Assembly: GCA_905201055.1 (NCBI GenBank)
Contig: CAJKMT010000029.1
Span: 1 to 19,539 of the forward strand
DNA length: 19,539 bases
Direction: 5' to 3'
DNA from: an uncultured Sutterella sp.
GTDB lineage: Bacteria; Pseudomonadota; Gammaproteobacteria; Burkholderiales; Burkholderiaceae_F
The position numbers and the translations under genes were made by a program. Below, piece by piece: positions 14,501 through 19,539 of this stretch; within the stretch, counting starts at the first letter, position 1, and every line of letters begins with the position of its first letter. The notes under the pieces are model-generated. The model saw only the letters and a program-made list of their open reading frames with translations. It searched no databases and had not been told where the DNA came from.

Positions 14501-15195
14501 AAAAATGTGCGGTTATCAGAAAATAGCGAGCTTACTGTGAGAAGATAAGAAGACGACTTTAACGCATTGATAATACTTGAAAATTCTGAATTTTCAGAGG
14601 AACTCTTCACCTGCACTTTTTCCGTTAAGCCGGCGAGCAAGTCACTGAGACTTGGCAGCTGTTCGGTTTCGTCTTTGAGCGCTTCCCTTACCGTCTTTGG
14701 TAGCAAAGGCTCAAGATTTAACCCATGGTAACGGAATAAAACGATCGGTTCTTGGTCAATGGTTTCCAAAAAGCTGAAAATGAGCGTACATAAATGAGCG
14801 CAATATTCGGAACTGCTCCCGCAATTGCAATAAAACGATTTGACGGAATGCCTGAAAAGACTCTCTTGAATCGGTTCAGGAATATCCTCGGACAATTTCC
14901 CGCTGAAAAGGTCCGTCAGTGCGAGGGGATTTTCACCGAACCACTCATAAATGGAACTGCTTTCCTCGCCGATGAGTTTTGAAAAGATTAAAACCGGCCG
15001 ATAAAAAGGCTTGATATCGGTATCGAAAATCTTTCCCGAGAATTCCCCGGAAAGTCGATCAAAGTCCGTGCGTCCTAATTTCCCGACCTCATAATCTGCC
15101 CATCCCTGAGCCCAAGCTTTTGCCGACCCTTTCCATCTCAATTTAAACTCATCGAGCCATCGTTGAGTCCACCAATTTTGATAATGCTTTTTCAT
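11599..15195 (-). CDS. SWIM zinc finger-SNF2 helicase (1198 aa)
   Basis: This is a large Snf2-type DNA translocase. The N-terminus has the Trp-rich opening of bacterial SWIM proteins (NWWTQRWLDEF), followed by the SWIM zinc finger at Cys123, Cys125, Cys132 and His134. Residues about 150-720 are a long, Ser-rich, mainly helical region. The ATPase core follows: motif I DDMGLGKT (758-765), motif II DEAQ (858-861), motif III TGTP (886-889), motif V LKAGGVGLNL (1103-1112) and motif VI QQATDRAYRIGQ (1131-1142). All are intact, so it should hydrolyse ATP and move along duplex DNA. In Bacillus the SWIM and SNF2 parts are separate neighbours (ywqB, ywqA); here they appear fused. AGGG just before ATG 15195 is a modest RBS. 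Roles could be repair, transcription recycling or defence. Confidence 0.95.
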   Translation of the reverse strand: MKKHYQNWWTQRWLDEFKLRWKGSAKAWAQGWADYEVGKLGRTDFDRLSGEFSGKIFDTDIKPFYRPVLIFSKLIGEESSSIYEWFGENPLALTDLFSGKLSEDIPEPIQESLFRHSVKSFYCNCGSSSEYCAHLCTLIFSFLETIDQEPIVLFRYHGLNLEPLLPKTVREALKDETEQLPSLSDLLAGLTEKVQVKSSSENSEFSSIINALKSSSYLLTVSSLFSDNRTFLEKGDFCELVQNCLLDAQRLLKSKKAISSESGCREQSLFVFHDLASRLGVIEKNSDASQQLLDRSFLIDRLLSDGPRQPSVQLLAEVAKTVIEKSACLPLIFKADDLSSNLPRLLWVPAVNEPSVNLAFEELFKLDSLSDIEKTVDVDSLKSVAAFRVLLNDDSTQSHEKAAARRALIIYLIAQIITGLIELAADSSSVKGLVSAMLLGRNISALDGLVNQKVATEIVKLFQISMAPYILSSKPLVTITDAPDVNVGATDGKRRYRIDFGFYSGDSLQDLAQKDRSAETAFFTQDIADKVQFAKYRLICSRLLKVLSAQDPVFDSLAYRSSPYLSDDLQALKSFLVDCVPKILMLGIRVVMDKRFKKIIKPALRVYASKGDDGKVVSFFKNMDFRAQLSVDGKPLTDSQAQKLLSLMPADAKDSVIVDFLDQLIELDPQEVGKFNEMREKVKRLDPFEQFKSVIINNWNGYGMTLSQEIEQNLADILNTPEIDLPKSIQATLRPYQTVGYQWLMKNITQKMGALIADDMGLGKTLQVICAISKCCEDGLLGDKPILVVVPAGVLHNWKAEFKKFSPTLDVRFSLDTDISQSSERTDPMPDVVLTTYSTLTIHFESFAEKEWGLVVADEAQYLKNPASARSKAFRLLKSDEVIAMTGTPIENRLMDLWSIFACIQPKLLGDQKDFIRDYAIPIEARKNQKTAENLRKILAPFVLRREKNDPAIISDLPKCAVNNVPVKLTPLQAYLYKKAVNEYLNQIIEQERKKGILTIRLLTDLKKICNSPSQFLKRNAEQPDSGKAVTLMKMLRTLLAEGKKILIFTQYYQMGLKLQEWIEKAIGERPEFLNGSMLLNARSSLIKRFQQEENRKILLISLKAGGVGLNLTAASVVIHYDLWWNPAVEQQATDRAYRIGQNKDVTVYRLICEGSFEERIDEVITKKRELAQNINVKTDKWLGELTPQELEEFFKLI

Positions 15196-15316
15196 TTTCC
15201 CTAACCAACTAGTTTCCGAGGAAAGGGTAAAAAAAGCTGCGTCTTTTTATGATATTTGCCCTTAGTTTCCTGCTCTGACGAGCCTCATCACTGTTCTTCT
15301 GCCCAATGTTAAATTT

Positions 15317-15346
15317 TTGTGACGTTCATGCGAAAAAGGGTGTAAA
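15317..15346 (+). promoter_or_regulatory. candidate sigma-70 promoter for the C69 dipeptidase
   Basis: TTGTGA (15317-15322) and TGTAAA (15341-15346) are separated by 18 bases, about 85 bases before ATG 15433. Both boxes match consensus only partly (four of six each at best). No palindromic operator is evident beside them. This is a low-confidence call; the divergent helicase promoter must also lie in 15196-15432, where I see nothing definite. Confidence 0.3.
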
Positions 15347-15432
15347 CTCTATTTGTCTTCATAAGAAGATATCCAAAATGTGAACCTCTTTGTGTTCATC
15401 CGCCCAACCCATTCCTATAAGGATCGTTCCCC

Positions 15433-17225
15433 ATGAAAAAACTGCCCTTGCCGTATGCCTCGGCGCTTTATTGGCCGGTGTCAGCCTTTCTTCTCAGGCC
15501 TGCTTCACCGTAATCGTCGGCAAAGACGCTTCTGCCACCGGTGAAATCATCATCGGTCACAACGAAGACAACGACCGTCGCATCATCACCAATCAATACT
15601 GGGTGCCCGCAGCTGAACACAAAGCCGGCGAAATGATCGAATTTGAACCGGCAGCTGCCAAGATCCCGCAGGTAGCAAAGACCTTCGGCTTCTGGTGGAC
15701 GCAAACCTTGGCTCCGGAAGGCTCTAGCTTCTCCGACGGCTTTATGAATGAAAACGGTGTGGTGATCGTCACCAACAACTGCAACATCACCATCGAAGAA
15801 AAAGAAAAATTCAATGACGGCGGCATCGGTTACGGTATCCGCCGTTTGGTTGCAGAACGCGCCACCTCTGCCCGTCACGGTGTGGATATCGTCATTGAAC
15901 TCATGCAAAAGTACGGCTACTTCCACATGGGCCGCACCTATACCATTGCCGATAAGAACGAAGCCTGGCAAATCGCTCTGCTTCGCGGTCACCGCTACTT
16001 AGCCCGTAAGGTCAAAGACAATGAAATCGCTTTCATGGCCAATGCCTTCTCGTTGGATAACGTTGATCTCAACGACAAGGAAAACGTCATTGCCTCTCCT
16101 GATTTAGTGCAAAACGCGATCAATAAGGGCACCTACAAGCCTGCTAAGGCCGGCGACTACTCTGACTTCAGCTTCCGCGAAGCCTATCAGCCTGAAGCCC
16201 GCCGCATCTTCCCGCGCAACAAGGAACGCGTCTTCACGATCCTTGAAATGCTCACCGGTCAGGAATACAAGAACGTCAATGACTACCCGATGGCCATCGT
16301 GCCGAAGAAAAAGCTCACTGTTGAGGATGTGAAGGGCTTCATCCGCGGTCACTCCAAGTTCGAAAAGCGTGAAAGCGGCTGGGACCACGAAACCATGCAG
16401 GATATCTGCAATATCGGTACCTTTGACTCCGTGGTCTTCCAATTGAATAAGGACCCGTTGATGACGATTGCCTGGCGTGCCGCCGGCCGTCCGAGCGAAC
16501 AGTTCTACGCCCCTGCCTTCCCGTTAGCCGGTCCCGCTGCAGCTCAAAGCTACATGGATTGGAAAACGGGCACCAAGGCTCAGTTCCACGCCACGCCTGA
16601 ACAGGTAAGCTACAGCCCGGATCGCACGATCTACACGTTCCTTGCCATGCAAAACTTCTTGGATTGGATGCCCAAAGAACGCGCCGCCTTTGAAAAAGAC
16701 CGCGTTGCTTATGAAAAGGCTGCGACCAAGGCTGTGATGGACGCTCAGGCCCAAGCCAAAGCGATTGCAGGAGTCGATCGCGAAAAGGCTCGCGAATTTA
16801 TGCATGCCTTTAACGTTGCCTCCTTCAATGATGTCCTGGCGAAGACCGGCGACTGGGTGACCCGCTTAAATAAACATTCAATCGTGATCACCAAAGACAC
16901 GTTAAGTCAGTCTGATACGGGCACAGTGGATGTGGTGCTTCTTTCCAAGAAGGGCTTTGATGCCACTAAGCTTGACACCAAGAAGACCCACTTCGGCTCT
17001 CCCTATCCTGACGGCTCCATTGAATTGAATAAGCAAATGGCTAAACCCACGAAGGTCACCGCCAAGGATGTGAACGGCGACGGTCTTGCCGACGCTGTGA
17101 TCACCTTCCCGGTTAAGGGCGCCACGGCTTTCTCGTTTAAGGATGTGGTCTCTGAACTCTATCTCTTTACGAGTGTGAACGGCCAACCGGTTGCCGCTTT
17201 TGATACGGTGAAAATTGTTAAGTAA
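15433..17225 (+). CDS. secreted C69 family dipeptidase with apparent one-base deletion after the start codon
   Basis: This is an N-terminal-nucleophile (PepD-like) dipeptidase. The long frame encodes TALAVCLGALLAGVSLSSQA then CFTVIVGKDAS and GHNEDN. Cleavage after SSQA would expose the conserved nucleophilic Cys (codon 15501-15503). The natural start is ATG 15433, with AAGGA (15419-15423) nine bases upstream, but it is followed by six A's (15436-15441). Read as is, it leaves the frame and stops at a TAA near 15512. Seven A's would give MKKTALAV, a perfect signal peptide, joined to the intact frame. Without a correction only a poor TTG at 15390 opens the frame. The C-terminal ~110 residues form a separate domain with a DVNGDGLAD calcium loop. 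The product should be periplasmic or surface-exposed and release amino acids from dipeptides. A terminator follows. Confidence 0.85.
15436..15441 (+). other. A6 tract at codons 2-3: likely frameshift site
   Basis: Six A's follow the ATG. One more A would join the start codon to the long dipeptidase frame. Possible causes are a sequencing or assembly error, a real loss-of-function mutation, slippage-based phase variation, or transcriptional/ribosomal slippage on the A-run that restores some full-length protein. Confidence 0.6.
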
Positions 17226-17242
17226 TTAACGATTTGTGCACT

Positions 17243-17274
17243 GCCCGTCCGCTTTATGCAGGCGGGCTTTTTTT
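17243..17274 (+). terminator. intrinsic terminator after the C69 dipeptidase
   Basis: GCCCGTC (17243-17249) pairs with GGCGGGC (17261-17267), with one G-T pair, and is followed directly by seven T's (17268-17274). It lies 17 bases after the dipeptidase stop. On the - strand the stem is not followed by T's, so it should act only on the + strand. PutP has only a small five-base stem at 17305-17317 just past its stop. Confidence 0.9.
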
Positions 17275-17318
17275 ATTTGAAAGAGAGTAACCAATACCGC
17301 TACCCCCACTCTGTGGGA

Positions 17319-18815
17319 TTATTTCATGACGAGGTCTTTCCCCTCACGCACAGAAGCCTCGACCTCATCAAAAATATCTTTCATGGCTTGAGAGGGTTTT
17401 TGCCCGATCAAAGAGAAAATGACAATCGCGAGCAGCGCGAGGAAAAAGCCCGGGATAATTTCGTAGAGTCCGAACCAGCCGAAAGTGTTCCAGACAATCA
17501 CGGTTACTGCGCCCGTAATCATGCCGGCCAATGCGCCGTTTTTAGTCATTCGCTTCCACCACAGACTCATGATGATGACTGGTCCAAACGAAGCCCCGAA
17601 ACCTGCCCAGGCATAACTCACCAAACCGAGGACCTTACTTTGCGGATCCATGGCAATAAATATAGCCACGAGAGACACCATCAAAACCATCGCGCGTCCG
17701 AACCAAATCAGTTCGCGAGTTGAGGCCTGAGGACGGATAAAGGCGCGATAAAAATCTTCTGTCAGAGTTGATGAGCAAACCAAAAGCTGGCAAGACAGCG
17801 TACTCATGACAGCTGCCAAAATAGCCGACATCAAAATACCGGCAATCCACGGATTAAAAAGCACCTGAGTTAAAACAATGAACACCAATTCCGGGTTGGC
17901 GAGCACAGAAGTGCCTTGGGTGATATGTTCAGCAAAATAGGCGCAGCCGAAAAAGCCCACGCTCACGGCACCCGACAAACAGAAAAGCATCCAGATAATG
18001 GAGGTGCGGCATGCTGTCGGAATCACCTTAATGGATTTCGTTGCCATGAAACGCACGAGCAAGTGAGGCTGTCCGAAATAGCCCAAGCCCCAAGCTAAAA
18101 GCGACGCAATGCCGATGGCGGTTTGCCCCTTAAACATATCCAGCATGGACGTATCAATGGTGCTCACCTTACCGATTGTTTCAGAAAAACCGCCCAGTTC
18201 CGTCATCACCACAATCGGCGTAACCACCAACGCTACGCACATCATGGCTGCCTGCACAGTGTCAGTCCAGCTCACCGCCAGAAATCCGCCGATAAAAACA
18301 TAAAGAATCGTGGCCGCAGCGCCGATCCACAATGCGCTTGAGTAGGAAATATCAAAGGTCGATTCAAAAAGTCTGGCGCCTGCGACCATGCCGCTAGCTG
18401 AATAAATCGTAAAGAAAATCAAAATGACGGCGGCGCAGATAATGCTCAATAAACGTTTGTCATCATCAAACCGGTGACTTAAATAGTCGGGAAGCGTCAA
18501 GGCGTTTTTGCATCTTTCCGTATACACACGAAGTCTGGCTGCCACGATTTTCCAGTTCACAAAGGAACCGATGCAAAGTCCGATCGCAAGCCAACTTTCC
18601 GAGATACCCGACAAAAAGACAGCCCCGGGCAGACCCATCAAAAGCCAGCCGCTCATGTCGCTTGCGCCAACCGATAAAGCGGTCACCAATCCGCCCAGAC
18701 GTCTTCCGCCCAAAACATAATCATTGAAATCTCGGGTGTAGTGCCAGGCGATAAAACCGATGACAACCATAAGCAGCAAATAGCCGCAAAAAGTGATGGC
18801 GATGGGATCAAACAT
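17319..18815 (-). CDS. putP: PutP sodium/proline symporter (498 aa)
   Basis: This is an inner-membrane transporter of the sodium-solute symporter family that takes up L-proline with Na+. The signature VTALSVGASDMSGWLLMGLP (44-63) is nearly the same as in E. coli PutP and contains the sodium-site Asp53 and Ser55. LPGAVFLSGISESW follows, and ILAAVMSTLSCQLLVCSS near 330 covers the second sodium-site region. About 13 hydrophobic segments are visible and the length (E. coli 502) is normal. I start at ATG 18815, giving MFDPIAITFCGY, which lines up with the family start; a TTG at 18839 would add eight residues without a better RBS. The gene is convergent with the C69 dipeptidase, which could supply amino acids outside the membrane. 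No putA is in the window. Confidence 0.95.
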   Translation of the reverse strand: MFDPIAITFCGYLLLMVVIGFIAWHYTRDFNDYVLGGRRLGGLVTALSVGASDMSGWLLMGLPGAVFLSGISESWLAIGLCIGSFVNWKIVAARLRVYTERCKNALTLPDYLSHRFDDDKRLLSIICAAVILIFFTIYSASGMVAGARLFESTFDISYSSALWIGAAATILYVFIGGFLAVSWTDTVQAAMMCVALVVTPIVVMTELGGFSETIGKVSTIDTSMLDMFKGQTAIGIASLLAWGLGYFGQPHLLVRFMATKSIKVIPTACRTSIIWMLFCLSGAVSVGFFGCAYFAEHITQGTSVLANPELVFIVLTQVLFNPWIAGILMSAILAAVMSTLSCQLLVCSSTLTEDFYRAFIRPQASTRELIWFGRAMVLMVSLVAIFIAMDPQSKVLGLVSYAWAGFGASFGPVIIMSLWWKRMTKNGALAGMITGAVTVIVWNTFGWFGLYEIIPGFFLALLAIVIFSLIGQKPSQAMKDIFDEVEASVREGKDLVMK

Positions 18816-19117
18816 TGTCAATTTTCTTATTCTTTTCAAGGAAAGCGATCAGTTTAACCAAACCAGCACAAAAAAACCGTTTTTTATTAGGAATTGTGAC
18901 CTAGAAAAGCCCGGATTCGAGGTTATTTTCTGAAACGACTGTTCAATATGCTGCCAAAGTCAAAAAAACGTCGGATTTTACGGATTCGACTGCTACTTTG
19001 CTTCAGGGATTTTCCTGTAGGCAGAACTGTCAGACAGTAGGATACTTAGCACCTTGAGAAAGTCACCGTTAAGAGCGGCAATCTCGTGATTATTAACCCT
19101 TTACAAGGATTTTTCCC
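18816..19117. promoter_or_regulatory. divergent intergenic region, putP and DcuC-type gene
   Basis: These 302 bases lie between divergent transporter genes and contain no ORF I support. An A-run/T-run inverted repeat (AAAAAACCGTTTTTT type, around 18870-18885) and a perfect 5+5 base inverted repeat ACTGT-CAG-ACAGT (19026-19038) are the only structures I see. The latter, about 80 bases before ATG 19118 and followed by GATACT (19041-19046), might be an operator next to a -10 box. No convincing -35 is visible. Confidence 0.35.
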
Positions 19118-19539
19118 ATGTCTCTACTTGAATGGCTGGCCATAGCCGTGACAATTGTGACGGTTTACGCCCTTGTTAAACGCTATGAAACGCGTCTTGT
19201 GCTTTTCACAGCCGGTTTTGTGCTTTGCTTAGTCTCGCTCGACCCGATCAGTGCATTGAATTCGTTTGCTAAGTCTATGACCAACAATTCCCTGGTGATG
19301 AACATCTGCTCGTCAATGGGTTTTGCTTTCATTGCCAGTTACACCCAGTGTGACCGTAGCCTTGTACACTACTTGGCTTCTCCGATCCGCGGTTTGGGCG
19401 TTCTCTTAATCCCGATCTGCACGATCGTGACTTTCTTTATTAATATCGCTCTTCCGTCTGCTGCCGGCTGCGCCGCTGCCGTGGGTTCCACGTTGATTCC
19501 GGTGATGATGCGCGCAGGCATTAAGCCCGCCGCTGCCGC
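19118..19539 (+). CDS. DcuC family C4-dicarboxylate transporter, 5' part (140 codons, cut by window end)
   Basis: The frame from ATG 19118 runs off the window edge without a stop. AAGGA (19105-19109) lies eight bases upstream, a good RBS. The product starts MSLLEWLAIAVTIVTVYALV and shows several hydrophobic segments. It shares with DcuC the pattern of a first helix, a CGFA-like segment (here CSSMGFAFIASYTQCD), and the LPSAAGCAAAVGSTLIPVMMRAGI stretch in place of the DcuC SSATGLGVLL...FPVMVNVGI region. DcuC proteins carry succinate out or exchange C4-dicarboxylates in anaerobic growth, which suits a gut anaerobe. The substrate of this copy cannot be fixed from the N-terminal third. Confidence 0.88.
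   Translation, partial: MSLLEWLAIAVTIVTVYALVKRYETRLVLFTAGFVLCLVSLDPISALNSFAKSMTNNSLVMNICSSMGFAFIASYTQCDRSLVHYLASPIRGLGVLLIPICTIVTFFINIALPSAAGCAAAVGSTLIPVMMRAGIKPAAA

Noticed and set aside
15468..15992. 174-residue open frame on the - strand inside the C69 dipeptidase
   Set aside because: It mirrors the codon pattern of the strongly biased + strand gene, has no plausible RBS or known motif, and the + strand product is clearly a C69 enzyme.
18816..18839. TTG start giving PutP eight extra residues
   Set aside because: ATG 18815 aligns with the family N-terminus and the TTG has no Shine-Dalgarno sequence.
1..19539. CRISPR array, tRNA or rRNA genes, insertion sequences, integrase or prophage genes
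   Set aside because: I looked for regularly spaced repeats, cloverleaf-like segments, transposase or integrase motifs and flanking terminal repeats and saw none; the two 20-base elements are isolated, not an array.

Overview
The window looks like part of a gut-type betaproteobacterial chromosome, most plausibly Sutterellaceae (Sutterella/Parasutterella group). This is an inference from a secreted C69 dipeptidase next to a PutP symporter and a DcuC-type dicarboxylate carrier, moderate GC and dense gene packing; no rRNA or tRNA gene is present to confirm it. I see no insertion sequence, integrase, CRISPR array or attachment site.

Region 1 (1-5695, + strand): a small acidic protein, then a tight operon of two tandem paralogues of an unrecognised ~388-residue family, a MoxR-like AAA+ ATPase, and a protein joining an HExxH metallopeptidase-like domain to a von Willebrand A (VWA) domain. 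The last four genes are joined by 1-4 base overlaps or a 2-base gap to a toxin-antitoxin pair: a full-length Doc kinase toxin preceded by a 42-codon ORF. That ORF matches only the C-terminal Doc-neutralising tail of P1 Phd and has no DNA-binding domain. A hairpin that buries the ribosome-binding site lies immediately before the first paralogue.

Region 2 (5708-8414): a Sir2-type NAD-dependent deacylase directly abutting an unrecognised 321-residue gene (- strand), diverging from an ADP-ribosylglycohydrolase (+ strand). Sirtuins release O-acetyl-ADP-ribose, which relatives of the hydrolase can cleave, so the three genes may form one functional unit.

Region 3 (8564-15195): a two-gene - strand operon (an unrecognised protein with an acidic tail, then an SF0329-like protein), a + strand MmcB-like PD-(D/E)XK protein, and a - strand operon of a large SWIM-zinc-finger/SNF2 helicase with an unknown partner. 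A 20-base motif found before the first paralogue recurs, with one mismatch, before the acidic-tail gene. In both places it is exactly 40 bases from the start codon, suggesting common control.

Region 4 (15300-19539): ordinary metabolic genes. The exported C69 dipeptidase carries a C-terminal calcium-binding-like domain and appears to have lost one A from a poly-A tract directly after its start codon. It is followed by a clear terminator, the convergent putP, and the 5' end of a DcuC-family gene cut by the window edge.
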